Source: Coprococcus comes ATCC 27758 (GTDB lineage: Bacteria; Bacillota; Clostridia; Lachnospirales; Lachnospiraceae). From it: DNA of 64,000 nucleotides. How positions within the stretch are numbered: the stretch's first letter is position 1; every line of letters starts with the position of its first letter. Shown here one piece after another: positions 26,594-35,780 of the stretch. A program made the translations under genes and the position numbers. The notes under the pieces are model-generated. The model worked only from the letters and a program-made list of their open reading frames with translations, was not told the origin of the DNA and did not search any database. The stretch is from NCBI RefSeq assembly GCF_025149785.1, contig NZ_CP102277.1, positions 1,984,001-2,048,000 on the forward strand, read 5' to 3'.

Positions 26594-27244
26594 TTACCTC
26601 TTATTTTTCTTTTTTGAAAAACTGATCTTGCTCTCTGTACCATTTCTCAGACGTCCGATATTCGCACGGTGACGGATAAATGCAGAGAGAACAAAAAGTG
26701 CTCCGATTCCATACATTTCAAACAGATACTTCTGCATCATTCCAAACATTCCCATCTGTCCGTCAACGACGAGTCCGACAAGGAACAGTACGGAAATCAC
26801 CAGCGATCCCAGTGATACATAACGTGTCACGGCAACAATTACGATAAACACGATCAAACATACTGCCGCAATCCGAATATCTGTAGATAAGATCATACCT
26901 GCCGTAACTGCAATTCCCTTTCCGCCCTTGAACTTCAGATAGAATGGAAAATTATGTCCGAGCACTGCCCCAAAACCTGTATACAGCGAAAGGAGCGGTA
27001 AAATATCTGCGTGAGACTGTCCGTAAATTCCGCGGACCACCAGAACTGCGATCACGCATTTGAAGCAGTCACCTAGCAGGGTGATCATTCCGGCTTTGAT
27101 TCCCATGGTGCGAAGTGCATTGGTAGAACCTGCATTTCCGCTTCCCATCTTGCGGATATCTACCCCCTGAGTTTTTCCATAGAAATAGCCGGTCTGAAAC
27201 AGACCAAATATATAGCCGATCAGCAAACATACAAGACGTTCCAT
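26594..27244 (-). CDS. plsY: Acyl-phosphate glycerol-3-phosphate acyltransferase
   Basis: A 216-residue integral membrane enzyme that transfers an acyl group from acyl-phosphate to glycerol-3-phosphate, the first step of phospholipid synthesis in Firmicutes. Family motifs are SGNAGSTNALR, GHNFPFYLKFKGGKG (motif 2, phosphate binding) and, near the end, RHRANIGRL. About five hydrophobic helices are seen. The ATG at 27244 is 1 nt past the der stop codon, so translation is probably coupled. The longer frame to 27316 lies within der and is rejected. Confidence 0.96.
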   Translation of the reverse strand: MERLVCLLIGYIFGLFQTGYFYGKTQGVDIRKMGSGNAGSTNALRTMGIKAGMITLLGDCFKCVIAVLVVRGIYGQSHADILPLLSLYTGFGAVLGHNFPFYLKFKGGKGIAVTAGMILSTDIRIAAVCLIVFIVIVAVTRYVSLGSLVISVLFLVGLVVDGQMGMFGMMQKYLFEMYGIGALFVLSAFIRHRANIGRLRNGTESKISFSKKKNKR

Positions 27245-27245
27245 C

Positions 27246-28574
27246 TTATTTGTCCTTCTCCTTTCTCTCCCTGATAAAGAATTTAAGAGACGTTCCACGG
27301 AAGCCAAACGCTTCACGGATCTTATTCTCCAGATATCTCGTATAAGAGAAATGCATCAGTTCTTTATCATTTACAAAGATGACAAATGTCGGCGGTTTGA
27401 CCGCTACCTGGGTAATATAGTAAAGTTTCAGCCGTTTTCCCTTATCTGACGGCGGCTGCTGCATTGCAACAGCTTCGGTCATGATCTCGTTAAGGACACC
27501 CGTAGCCACACGGAGTGTCTGGTTCTCAATAACGGTGTCGATCATGTCAAAGAGCTTCGGAAGTCTCTGGCCTGTCAGTGCAGACACATACATGATCTCT
27601 GCGTAAGGCAGGAAAGACAGCACCATCCTGATCTGATGCTCATATTCCCTCGTGGTCTTATCGTTCTTTTCAATGGCATCCCATTTATTTACAACGATGA
27701 TGACACCTTTTCCACGCTCATGTGCGATTCCTGCGATCTTGGCATCCTGCTCGGTTACTCCTTCTGCCGCATCGATCACAACCAGGACCACATCCGCTCT
27801 TTCTACTGCCGTAACTGTACGGATAATACTGTAGCGCTCCAGTTCCTCTTTGATCTTATTCTTACGGCGAAGTCCTGCTGTATCAATGAATACATACTCT
27901 TTTCCATTGTGCACTACTTCCGTGTCAATGGCATCTCTTGTAGTTCCGGCAATATCGGATACGATCACACGGTCTTTTCCGATCAGACGGTTGATGATTG
28001 AAGACTTCCCAACGTTCGGCTTCCCAACGATTGCAACTCTCGGACGGTCATCTTCCTCTTCCTGGCCTGCCCCTTCCGGAAAATATGCCAGAACCTTATC
28101 CAGCATATCTCCGATTCCAATTCGTTCCGATGCTGAGATCGGAACCGGATCTCCGATTCCCAGATTATAAAATTCATACACATCCGGCATCATCTTGTTA
28201 AAATTGTCCACTTTATTGACAACAAGAATGACTGGCTTGTGGGAGCGGCGGAGCATATCTGCCACTTTTGAATCGGAATCTACAAGTCCCTGCTTTACAT
28301 CTGTCATAAACAGGATCACATCCGCAGTGTCAATGGCGATCTGTGCCTGCTCTCTCATCTGGGAGAGGATCACATCACGGCTGTCCGGCTCGATTCCACC
28401 GGTGTCGATCAACGTAAATTCTTTATCGAGCCAATTCACTTCTGCATAAATTCTGTCGCGGGTAACACCCGGCGTATCTTTAACGATTGCTATCTTTTCT
28501 CCTGCCAGTGCATTAAAAAGCGTCGACTTTCCAACGTTCGGCCGCCCTACAATGGCAACAACTGGTTTACTCAT
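27246..28574 (-). CDS. der: Ribosome-assembly GTPase Der (EngA)
   Basis: A 442-residue double GTPase needed for 50S subunit maturation. The first G domain has [22 protein letters not shown] and NKVD; the second has [22 protein letters not shown] and NKWD. A KH-like C-terminal domain (about 350-442) contains [19 protein letters not shown]. The protein has the family's normal length. It heads the plsY-gpsA run. AGGAGG precedes the ATG. Confidence 0.97.
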   Translation of the reverse strand: MSKPVVAIVGRPNVGKSTLFNALAGEKIAIVKDTPGVTRDRIYAEVNWLDKEFTLIDTGGIEPDSRDVILSQMREQAQIAIDTADVILFMTDVKQGLVDSDSKVADMLRRSHKPVILVVNKVDNFNKMMPDVYEFYNLGIGDPVPISASERIGIGDMLDKVLAYFPEGAGQEEEDDRPRVAIVGKPNVGKSSIINRLIGKDRVIVSDIAGTTRDAIDTEVVHNGKEYVFIDTAGLRRKNKIKEELERYSIIRTVTAVERADVVLVVIDAAEGVTEQDAKIAGIAHERGKGVIIVVNKWDAIEKNDKTTREYEHQIRMVLSFLPYAEIMYVSALTGQRLPKLFDMIDTVIENQTLRVATGVLNEIMTEAVAMQQPPSDKGKRLKLYYITQVAVKPPTFVIFVNDKELMHFSYTRYLENKIREAFGFRGTSLKFFIRERKEKDK

Positions 28575-28662
28575 ATTTTCTTCCTCCTGATATTTATTCG
28601 GAATTCTGCTTCTATATCATACTAGATTTCTTCAAAAAATGCAATTTTTTAACGCCTCTTTC

Positions 28663-28691
28663 TTGTCATTGCTTTTAAATAATGGTATAAA
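28663..28691 (+). promoter_or_regulatory. prs promoter
   Basis: TTGTCA (28663-28668), 17-bp spacer, TATAAA (28686-28691), with a leader of about 50 nt ending in AAGGAGG before the prs start. Confidence 0.7.
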
Positions 28692-28746
28692 AGATAAGTA
28701 AGATTAGATAAAAAGCACTTAAAACGCTTATTATAAGGAGGCACTC

Positions 28747-29919
28747 ATGACAAATATCGAACTTATGGAAAAAGCTCTTCCGACAGCACCACTTAAAATT
28801 GCTGCCCTGGAAAGCTGCAAGGATCTGGCAGAAAAAGTGGATCAGTACATCGTATCGTTCCGCAAAAATTCTCTGCATGATTTTCTGGATCCTGCAATCT
28901 ATTCATCTTATGAAGCAGATTCTTATCTTGCAAAGAACAGTTGCCCACGTTTTGGTTCGGGGGAAGCAAAGGGAATGTTTGGCGAAAGTATCCGCGGAAA
29001 AGATCTCTTTATTATGGTGGATGTCTGCAACTACAGCCTGACATACACAGTAAACGGACATATCAATCATATGTCACCGGATGATCACTATCAGGATCTG
29101 AAGCGTATCATCTCCGCTTCTACAGGAAAGGCACACCGTGTAAATGTAATTATGCCATTCCTTTACGAAAGCCGCCAGCACAAGAGAACCAAACGCGAAT
29201 CTCTGGACTGTGCAATGGCTCTGGAAGAATTAACCGCAATGGGTGTATCTAACATTCTGACATTTGACGCACACGATCCGCGTGTACAGAATGCGATCCC
29301 ACTCAATGGTTTCGACAGCTTCAACCCTCTGTATCAGTTCATCAAAGCTCTGTTTAAAGCAGAACCGGATCTGAAAGCAGACAAAGACCATCTGATGATC
29401 ATCAGCCCGGATGAAGGTGCAATGCAAAGAGCCGTATACTTCTCCAACGTACTCGGTGTTGATATGGGTATGTTCTACAAACGCCGTGATTATTCTACCA
29501 TCGTAAATGGTAAAAATCCGATCGTTGCACATGAATTCTTAGGTGACGATGTACATGGAAAGACCGTTATCATCATCGATGACATGATTTCTTCCGGTGA
29601 AAGTATGCTGGATGTTACCAGGCAGTTAAAAGACCGCGGAGCTGAGCGTGTATTTGTATGTACTACTTTTGGTCTCTTCACAGAAGGTCTTGACAAGTTC
29701 GATGAATATTATGAAAAAGGCTATCTGGACAGGCTGATCACAACCAATCTGACCTATCTGCCTCCTCAGCTTCATGATAAACCGTATTTCATTGAAGCAG
29801 ATATGAGTAAGTTCCTTGCACTGATCATTGATTCGATGAATCATTCTACATCTATTAGTGCGGTTATGAATCCGACGGATAAGATTCATGATTTGCTTGC
29901 GAAGAGAAATATGAGATAA
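28747..29919 (+). CDS. prs: Ribose-phosphate pyrophosphokinase
   Basis: A 390-residue PRPP synthetase, which makes phosphoribosyl pyrophosphate for nucleotide, His and Trp synthesis. The ATP/pyrophosphate regions are recognisable: VNVIMPFLYESRQHKRTKRE, ILTFDAHDPRVQNAIP, and the PRPP loop VIIIDDMISSGESML. It is about 75 residues longer than the classical Bacillus enzyme because of an N-terminal extension and internal insertions. I think such long forms are common in Lachnospiraceae, but this is from memory. The gene is transcribed alone; a nested palindrome follows it. Confidence 0.93.
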   Translation: MTNIELMEKALPTAPLKIAALESCKDLAEKVDQYIVSFRKNSLHDFLDPAIYSSYEADSYLAKNSCPRFGSGEAKGMFGESIRGKDLFIMVDVCNYSLTYTVNGHINHMSPDDHYQDLKRIISASTGKAHRVNVIMPFLYESRQHKRTKRESLDCAMALEELTAMGVSNILTFDAHDPRVQNAIPLNGFDSFNPLYQFIKALFKAEPDLKADKDHLMIISPDEGAMQRAVYFSNVLGVDMGMFYKRRDYSTIVNGKNPIVAHEFLGDDVHGKTVIIIDDMISSGESMLDVTRQLKDRGAERVFVCTTFGLFTEGLDKFDEYYEKGYLDRLITTNLTYLPPQLHDKPYFIEADMSKFLALIIDSMNHSTSISAVMNPTDKIHDLLAKRNMR

Positions 29920-29923
29920 ATTT

Positions 29924-30156
29924 TGTTGGCGGGATAGTAAGGATATATTAGCGAACAGACGCCGCAAAAGAACCCTAAAACAGGACAGCTTCCTTTGTGC
30001 AAACCATTCCGATGAGCCTTTGAAAGCGAAAATCGTGTTCAGCAATGGCTTCCACGATTTTTGAGTCTCATCTCCATTGCACAAAAATGGAATCTGTCCT
30101 GTTTTAGGGTTCTCTTGCGGCTGTTTGTTAGTATATTTTTACTTTTCTGGCAAACA
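29924..30156. repeat. Nested palindromic element of about 230 bp
   Basis: A long imperfect inverted repeat surrounds smaller ones. The best part is 20 bp perfect: AGAACCCTAAAACAGGACAG (29969-29988) against its complement at 30094-30113. Pairing continues outward with mismatches through GCCGC/GCGGC and AACAG/CTGTT. Inside, TTTGTGCAA (29994-30002) pairs with 30077-30085, GATGAG (30011-30016) with 30067-30072, and AAAATCGTG (30029-30037) with 30053-30061. The whole could fold as one rod with internal loops, as DNA or RNA. No protein frame was found. It could be a MITE-type element, a large terminator for prs and hicAB, or a structured RNA. Confidence 0.7.
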
Positions 30157-30178
30157 AGAAGCTCTTTTTTATATCATA

Positions 30179-30541
30179 TTATTTTGAAAATACTGCATCA
30201 TTTTTTGTAAGAAGATATATACAGTATTGATTCATACTAATTCCTTCTTTTTGAGAGTGTTCTGCTAGAGATCTATGGAGACTTCTTGGAATCCTTAATT
30301 TGAACTGTCCAGAATAATTTTCCAAGCTGTCTGGTTCATATATCTCAATTCTTTCTTCTAATGCTGCTTCAATCCAAGTTCTTTTTGCATCTAATGCATT
30401 TTGTACTGCACTTTCTATTGTCTCGCCACAGGTAATACACCCTGGCAAATCTGGATATGAAACTACAAATCCACCTTCCTCTTCATCCTCTACAATTTCC
30501 ATTCGATAAGGCATTTTCATATATTCATTCAGCGTTTTCAT
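30179..30541 (-). CDS. hicB: HicB family antitoxin
   Basis: A 120-residue antitoxin. The partial RNase-H-like HicB fold shows in GGFVVSYPDLPGCITCGETIESAVQNA, the family hallmark. The C-terminal part (FKLRIPRSLHRSLAEHSQKE, then MNQYCIYLLT) looks like a ribbon-helix-helix DNA-binding domain, so it probably represses its own operon. It overlaps the end of hicA by 17 bp. ATG 30541 is preceded by GAGGAAAG; an in-frame start five codons earlier is less likely. Confidence 0.9.
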   Translation of the reverse strand: MKTLNEYMKMPYRMEIVEDEEEGGFVVSYPDLPGCITCGETIESAVQNALDAKRTWIEAALEERIEIYEPDSLENYSGQFKLRIPRSLHRSLAEHSQKEGISMNQYCIYLLTKNDAVFSK

Positions 30542-30782
30542 CTTTCCTCGTCTCACTTTCTACTATCTGTCTTACCATTTCTACATATACTTTTTTGATC
30601 GGTTCATGCTTTGGTATTGTAACTGGCATACAGCCACACTTTCTGAATGTATAATGACTGCTTCCTCCCTTGGGCGAATTCATTTCATAACCATAGCTTT
30701 CCAACACTTTCCGCAGTTCATCAAACCGGATGTCTTTTGATAAATTACATATCTGCATTATCAGTTTATCCCATTTTGACAT
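30525..30782 (-). CDS. hicA: HicA family mRNA-interferase toxin
   Basis: An 85-residue dsRBD-like toxin that cleaves mRNA without ribosomes. The active-site histidine is H43 in KGGSSHYTFRK. The N-terminus MSKWDKLIMQICNLSKDIRF and the pattern LRKVLESYGYE agree with the family, and the C-terminal helix YVEMVRQIVE fits too. hicA precedes hicB and overlaps it, the standard order. The GGAG site is 10 nt before ATG. Whether the pair is functional is not shown by sequence, but both frames are intact. Confidence 0.9.
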   Translation of the reverse strand: MSKWDKLIMQICNLSKDIRFDELRKVLESYGYEMNSPKGGSSHYTFRKCGCMPVTIPKHEPIKKVYVEMVRQIVESETRKDENAE

Positions 30783-30860
30783 TATTTATCTCTCCTTTTA
30801 TTATGAATGGTGTCGTATATGGTGTCAAGCTATTATGGCATATGCGCAGAAATTAACTAA

Positions 30861-30900
30861 AATGCCGTAAAACCAATATCTTTCATGGTTTTACGGCATT
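30861..30900. terminator. Bidirectional terminator between hicA and aroB
   Basis: AATGCCGTAAAACCA and TGGTTTTACGGCATT form a 15-bp perfect stem around a 10-nt loop. It ends aroB transcription on minus (tail TTAGTTAA is weak) and could also act on plus (tail CTTATTTATC). Confidence 0.7.
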
Positions 30901-30918
30901 CTTATTTATCGTATTTAC

Positions 30919-31977
30919 TTATACTGTCCTATCCCCATCAAAGAATTCCTGTCCGGTCGGGTATGTATAGGAATCTCCGATTTCATGGAGAAGGACGACT
31001 TTTAATTTATTATTCAGTGTTTTTTTATCCAGCTTGATTGCTTCGGTAAGCTGTGGGAGTGGGACATCGGCTTTTACCGGAAGTTTATAAGCTTCCAGGA
31101 CTTTCCGGATGTGTTCGGCTTCGCCTTTTTTGGTGAGTCCTTTCTCTTCAGCAATCTTTGTGATCTGGTACATTCCGATGGCTACGGCTTCACCGTGGCT
31201 TTCTCTTTCATAGTGGAAGTGCTGCTCAATGGTGTGGGCAAGGGTATGTCCGAAGTTCAGGAGAATCCTCTCTCCGGTATCAAACTCGTCTTCTTCCACA
31301 ACGCGGCGTTTGATATCGACACAGGTTGCGATCACATCAGTTAAATGCTCTTTCAGATTCTCATAGCATCTGCATTTTTCCAGAAGATCAAAAAGCTTGC
31401 GGTCTTTGATGCATCCGTATTTGATAACCTCCCCCATGCCATCCGTCACGTAACGCTCCGGCAAGGTTTCCAGCACATCCGGATCGATCAGTACCATCTT
31501 CGGCTGATAAAAAGCACCTACCAGGTTCTTACCCTGTGGAAGATCGACTGCAACTTTTCCACCAACAGAAGAATCTACTTGTGCAAGAATGGATGTTGGA
31601 ATCTGTACGAACTTGATTCCTCTAAGAAAGGTCGCTGCCACAAATCCGGCAAGGTCTCCTACCACTCCACCGCCAAGTGCAACGATCAGGTCTGTTCTGG
31701 AAATCTTTGCTTCCAGAAGAGAGCTGTATACCCCCGGAAGGGTTTCGAATGCTTTTGACGGTTCTCCATGTGGAATCACGGTTTCCGCACACTCATATTT
31801 TTCAGAAAGATTTTTCTTAAGCGCTTCTCCGTAATAAGAATAAACTCTGTCATCGGAAATGATCATGATCTTTGATCCCTGATATACTTCCGCTATTCTT
31901 TCTGCTGCTTCTTTCAGAATTCCTCTTTCAATATAGATCGGATAGCTGTGTTCCTTTAAATCTACCGTCATTTTCAT
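30919..31977 (-). CDS. aroB: 3-dehydroquinate synthase
   Basis: A 352-residue NAD- and zinc-dependent cyclase, second step of the shikimate pathway. The NAD-binding glycine run GGGVVGDLAGFVAATFLRGI is intact, followed by VQIPTSILAQVDSSVGGK. The metal ligands include LLNFGHTLAHTIEQH and SHGEAVAIGM. It lies 28 bp after aroF and shares the T-box-controlled transcript. Length is normal for the family. Confidence 0.97.
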   Translation of the reverse strand: MKMTVDLKEHSYPIYIERGILKEAAERIAEVYQGSKIMIISDDRVYSYYGEALKKNLSEKYECAETVIPHGEPSKAFETLPGVYSSLLEAKISRTDLIVALGGGVVGDLAGFVAATFLRGIKFVQIPTSILAQVDSSVGGKVAVDLPQGKNLVGAFYQPKMVLIDPDVLETLPERYVTDGMGEVIKYGCIKDRKLFDLLEKCRCYENLKEHLTDVIATCVDIKRRVVEEDEFDTGERILLNFGHTLAHTIEQHFHYERESHGEAVAIGMYQITKIAEEKGLTKKGEAEHIRKVLEAYKLPVKADVPLPQLTEAIKLDKKTLNNKLKVVLLHEIGDSYTYPTGQEFFDGDRTV

Positions 31978-32005
31978 CGTTTTGTTCCTCCCAGGCTGCT
32001 GTTTT

Positions 32006-33019
32006 TTACATTTCTTTACCGACTGCTTTTGCGATTCCGGTAATCTCTTTTAACAGTGTATCATATTTTTCCGGTTTCAGCGACTGTGCTCCGTCACAAA
32101 GTGCCGTTTCCGGACTGTTATGTACTTCGATGATCAGCCCGTCCGCTCCTGCCGCAACAGATGCTTTTGCCATCGGATCAACCAGCCACCATTTTCCTCC
32201 TGCGTGGCTCGGGTCTACAACTACCGGAAGATGGCTGAGTTTTCTTACTACCGGAATAGACTGAAGATCCAGTGTATTTCTGGTATAAGTCTCGAAGGTA
32301 CGGATTCCTCTTTCGCAGAGGATAACATTTGGATTTCCGGATGCCATAATGTATTCTGCTGACATCATCCATTCTTCGTAAGTTGCATTAAGTCCTCTCT
32401 TCAAAAGGATCGGTCTCTTTGTCTGTCCGAGCTGTTTTAACAGGTCATAGTTCTGCATGTTACGTGCACCGATCTGAATCAGGTCTACCTTTTCATCGAA
32501 GATTTCCAGATATTCCGGTGACATCAGCTCTGTTACGATCGGAAGCCCTGTCTCTTCTCTTGCTGCACATAAGATTTCCAGACCTTCAAGGCCCAGTCCC
32601 TGGAATGAATATGGGCTTGTTCTCGGCTTGAATGCACCACCACGGAGCATATTTGCACCAGATGCCTTAACAGCCTTTGCGATCTCGATCACCTGCTCTT
32701 CTGACTCCACAGAACAAGGTCCGGCGATCAGTGCCAGATGTCCGCCGCCAACTTTGACACCAGATACATCTACGATGGTATCGTCCGGATGGAATGCACG
32801 GTTTACAAGTTTATAAGGTTCCTGTACATGCATAACTTTCTCAACAGAAGAGTCTACTTCGAAAAGCTTTGGATCCACACGGACCGTATCGCCGATACAG
32901 CCGATAATTGTAAGATCCTCACCTTTTACAGTATGTACTTCCAGTCCCTTTGCACGGACCATATTCTCAACTCGTTTTACGTTTTCATCACTTGTTCTTG
33001 GTTTTAATACGATAATCAT
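32006..33019 (-). CDS. aroF: 3-deoxy-7-phosphoheptulonate synthase (type I beta)
   Basis: A 337-residue DAHP synthase, first step of aromatic amino acid synthesis. An N-terminal ferredoxin-like regulatory domain (MIIVLKPRTSDENVKRVEN, about 1-70) precedes the barrel, as in Thermotoga-type enzymes whose extra domain mediates feedback inhibition. The barrel shows LALIAGPCSVESEEQV, FKPRTSPYSFQGLG, LKRGLNATYEEW, and VDPSHAGGKW. It is the first gene after the T-box leader, so transcription is expected to rise when the matching tRNA is uncharged. Confidence 0.96.
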   Translation of the reverse strand: MIIVLKPRTSDENVKRVENMVRAKGLEVHTVKGEDLTIIGCIGDTVRVDPKLFEVDSSVEKVMHVQEPYKLVNRAFHPDDTIVDVSGVKVGGGHLALIAGPCSVESEEQVIEIAKAVKASGANMLRGGAFKPRTSPYSFQGLGLEGLEILCAAREETGLPIVTELMSPEYLEIFDEKVDLIQIGARNMQNYDLLKQLGQTKRPILLKRGLNATYEEWMMSAEYIMASGNPNVILCERGIRTFETYTRNTLDLQSIPVVRKLSHLPVVVDPSHAGGKWWLVDPMAKASVAAGADGLIIEVHNSPETALCDGAQSLKPEKYDTLLKEITGIAKAVGKEM

Positions 33020-33099
33020 AATCTTTTTCCCTTTCTCTTCTCTCTACTAATCATCGAACATGTCTTTTAGAAGTTCCTTCGGAATTTCCTATGAAACAA

Positions 33100-33357
33100 A
33101 AAACTCCCGTCTTCTGTAAAAACAGAGGACGAGAGTATTATATACTTCGTGGTTCCACCTCATTTTACAATTGTCTCACGACAACTGCCTCGTCAGGTAC
33201 GTCGTTCATAACGGTTATACCCTTGCAGATAACGGCTGCTACCGGAAATACCTATTAACAATTCTTCAAAAGAATGCATTCAGTATCCTACTCCAAGAGG
33301 AATTCAATATAATCTTCGGTATCCTTCTTCCACCGATAAAGGACTCTCTGTGACGTC
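33100..33357 (-). promoter_or_regulatory. T-box leader, likely tRNA-Phe specific, upstream of aroF
   Basis: On minus, the leader contains an AGAGAG stem I start, then TTGAA-TTC-CTCTTGGAGTAG, whose UUC (33300-33302) sits where the specifier codon is found in T-boxes (after GAA, before the GGAG segment). Further along is the T-box sequence GAGGTGGAACCACG (about 33149-33162), then a terminator, CTCTCGTCCTCTGT/ACAGAAGACGGGAG, with TTTTTTG (33103-33141). UUC implies phenylalanine tRNA. This suits aroF-aroB. Specifier assignment rests on position relative to conserved neighbours, not on a full fold. Confidence 0.87.
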
Positions 33358-33427
33358 TTATTATATTTACTACTTCTTTTCATTGTATTTTGATAGTAGA
33401 ATATGTAATTTTTAAAATCTATAGCTT

Positions 33428-33456
33428 ATGTTACACGAATCAATAGGCTTTGTCAA
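33428..33456 (-). promoter_or_regulatory. Promoter of the T-box aroF-aroB transcript
   Basis: On minus TTGACA (33451-33456), a 17-bp spacer and TAACAT (33428-33433). It lies just downstream of the aroE stop codon (33472), so aroF-aroB has its own start even if aroE read-through occurs. Confidence 0.85.
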
Positions 33457-33471
33457 TCATTTTTCAGCAAA

Positions 33472-34341
33472 TTAACGCGAGAAATATTTTTCTTTGATAA
33501 TATCAACCGGCATTTCTTTTCCTGTCCAGAGTTCAAATGATGCAGCACCCTGATATAACAGCATGTTCAGACCGTTCAGTGTCCGGCATCCTGCTGCTTT
33601 TGCTTTCTTCAGGAATAACGTCTCTTCCGGATTGTAGATTACATCAAATACAAACAGATCTTTTCTGAACACACTGTCATCTGTGATGATACATCTGTCT
33701 GTCTTCGGTGCCATACCGATAGAAGTTCCGTTTACCAGAATTGCACTTTCTGCGATTTCCTTTTTGAGGACTTCCGGGTCAGAAAAGTCATAGAGGTTGA
33801 TCTTGCAGTCTGTCTTCTCATGAAGTTTCTCGATTGTCTTCTCCGCACGTGTAAAGAATTCATCACGGATGTTGAATACCGAAATCTCTGCTACTTTGTC
33901 AAGTGCTGCCTGGATCAGAATCGCTGCTGCGGCTCCACCCGCTCCAAGAAGTGTCATTTTCTTGCCAATGATATCAACGCCTGTCTCACTGACTGCACGC
34001 ATGAATCCAATTCCGTCTGTCGTATAACCTGTCAGGACACCGTTATCATTTACAACAGTGTTGACCGCCCCACCGATCTCAGATGCCGGTGAAAGTTTAT
34101 CAACCAGTGAGCACATCAGATTCTTGTCAGGCATAGTCAGGTTAAATCCTCTGACTCCCATGACTTTCAGACCATCTACTGCTGTCTTTAAGTTATCTGT
34201 TCCAACATCAAATGCCAAATATGCGTAATCCAGCTCCAGCTGGCGAAATGCCTCGTTATGCATCATTGGGGAAATGCTGTGTGCTACCGGACTCCCCAGT
34301 AATCCGGTAAGGACTGTATGTCCTGTAATCTCGTATGCCAT
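33472..34341 (-). CDS. aroE: Shikimate dehydrogenase
   Basis: A 289-residue NADPH-dependent enzyme that reduces 3-dehydroshikimate. The substrate site shows LLGSPVAHSISPMMHNEAF, and the catalytic lysine lies in FNLTMPDKNLM. The nucleotide-binding loop is LLGAGGAAAAILIQ, and NGTSIGMAP precedes the end. The C-terminus LLYQGAASFELWTG is typical. GGAGGA precedes ATG 34341. It is separate from aroF by the T-box and its promoter. Confidence 0.96.
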   Translation of the reverse strand: MAYEITGHTVLTGLLGSPVAHSISPMMHNEAFRQLELDYAYLAFDVGTDNLKTAVDGLKVMGVRGFNLTMPDKNLMCSLVDKLSPASEIGGAVNTVVNDNGVLTGYTTDGIGFMRAVSETGVDIIGKKMTLLGAGGAAAAILIQAALDKVAEISVFNIRDEFFTRAEKTIEKLHEKTDCKINLYDFSDPEVLKKEIAESAILVNGTSIGMAPKTDRCIITDDSVFRKDLFVFDVIYNPEETLFLKKAKAAGCRTLNGLNMLLYQGAASFELWTGKEMPVDIIKEKYFSR

Positions 34342-34516
34342 TATCTCTTCCTCCTACGTTACATTTTCACACTGTAAAGTGCTACTTTTGTCCTTTATCA
34401 TACCATATTTTTCAAAATACGCAAGCATCGTTATTAAAAAGACGATATTTTCTGCCTTTGAAAAAACATTTTGAAAAATTTTGAATACCAAATAAGAATG
34501 AATGTTCCTATGTAAC

Positions 34517-34562
34517 AAAAAGAGTATCACGTTTTTTCTCGTTCACGTGATACTCTTTCTTT
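34517..34562. terminator. Bidirectional terminator between gap and aroE
   Basis: AAAGAGTATCACGT and ACGTGATACTCTTT (about 34519-34558) form a 14-bp stem around a T-rich loop, with A/T flanks. It lies after the minus-strand GAPDH stop (34620) and upstream of aroE. Confidence 0.75.
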
Positions 34563-34619
34563 CATGGCTTCTGACTGTTACTGCTGATATACGTTTTACT
34601 TTTTCATTTACAATCTGTT

Positions 34620-35645
34620 TTATTTTACACCATGGTCCACCTGGTACATATGCGAAATCAGGCGGAAGATCTGACTGGTATATCCCCATTCATTATCATA
34701 AAAACTGATCAGTTTGAAAAAATGACCGTTTACCTGGATTCCTTCCCTTGCATCAAAGGAGGATGCGTGATTATCTCCGATAAAATCGGAAGAAACAACT
34801 TCATCATCCACATAATCCAGAATCTCCTTAAGAGTTGTTTCGGAAGCTTCCTTCATTTTCTTGCAGATATCTTCATAAGTAGTTTCTGTCTTCAACGCGA
34901 CATTCAGATCCACAATGGATACATCTGAAGTCGGTACACGATAAGAAATTCCATTCATGCGGTCCTTTAACGCCGGAATAACAAGAGCGATTGCTTTTGC
35001 AGCTCCTGTTGAAGATGGGATCAGATTTCCGAATACAGCACGACCTGTACGCCAGTCTTTCAGCGAACGGCAGTCAACTACCTTCTGTTTTGCTGTAGCT
35101 GAATGGATGGTAGACATCAGACCATACTCTATTCCATAATTATCCTCCAATACCTTACAGATCGGTGCAAGACAGTTTGTTGTGCAAGATGCATTTGAAA
35201 CGACCTGCATAGATGACTGATAAAGTTCATGATTCACTCCCATTACAAATGTCGGTGTGTCCTGATCTTTAGCCGGTGCAGAGATGATCACTTTCTTTGC
35301 TCCACCCCGGATATGTGCCATTGCTTTTTCTGTCGTACAGTAAGCACCTGTCGCATCTATAATGTATTCTGCTCCACACTCTCCCCACGGAATGTCAGCA
35401 GCATCATTTTCTGAATACACTTGGATCTTCTCGCCATTTACAACAATTCCATCCTCATATTTTTCCAGACTTCCCTGGAAACGTCCAAAGATCGAATCGT
35501 AACGGATCATATAAATCATATAATCCAGATCTGCGTTTCTCACATTGATCCCACAAATTTTAAATTTTTCCGGCTGATTGATGGCAATGCGGAATGCAAC
35601 TCTTCCAATACGTCCAAATCCGTTTATGCCGATTGTTATTGCCAT
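34620..35645 (-). CDS. gap: Type I glyceraldehyde-3-phosphate dehydrogenase, possible NADP-type
   Basis: A 341-residue GAPDH. It has the Rossmann start ITIGINGFGRIGRVAFR, the catalytic C154 in SNASCTTNC, the paired His in STIHSATAKQ, and the C-terminal YDNEWGYTSQ. The cofactor site is unusual: NAD-specific enzymes have an Asp after the IN of the second strand, but this one reads CGINVRNADLD, with Val then Arg (V35, R36). Loss of that Asp is seen in Bacillus GapB, the NADP-linked, gluconeogenic form. The gene stands alone, not with pgk or tpi, which fits a second paralogue. ATG 35645 has GGAGGT upstream. Confidence 0.9.
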   Translation of the reverse strand: MAITIGINGFGRIGRVAFRIAINQPEKFKICGINVRNADLDYMIYMIRYDSIFGRFQGSLEKYEDGIVVNGEKIQVYSENDAADIPWGECGAEYIIDATGAYCTTEKAMAHIRGGAKKVIISAPAKDQDTPTFVMGVNHELYQSSMQVVSNASCTTNCLAPICKVLEDNYGIEYGLMSTIHSATAKQKVVDCRSLKDWRTGRAVFGNLIPSSTGAAKAIALVIPALKDRMNGISYRVPTSDVSIVDLNVALKTETTYEDICKKMKEASETTLKEILDYVDDEVVSSDFIGDNHASSFDAREGIQVNGHFFKLISFYDNEWGYTSQIFRLISHMYQVDHGVK

Positions 35646-35780
35646 ATTAAATACCTCCCTGTATATGACATATTGATACTCTTTGTATCTTCTTCCCTTG
35701 CAATAACAGTCCGCCACAATCTATTGCGAGTGTAACACACTTTTTTTTGAAATGCTACCGAAATGGCAGTAATTAATCAT

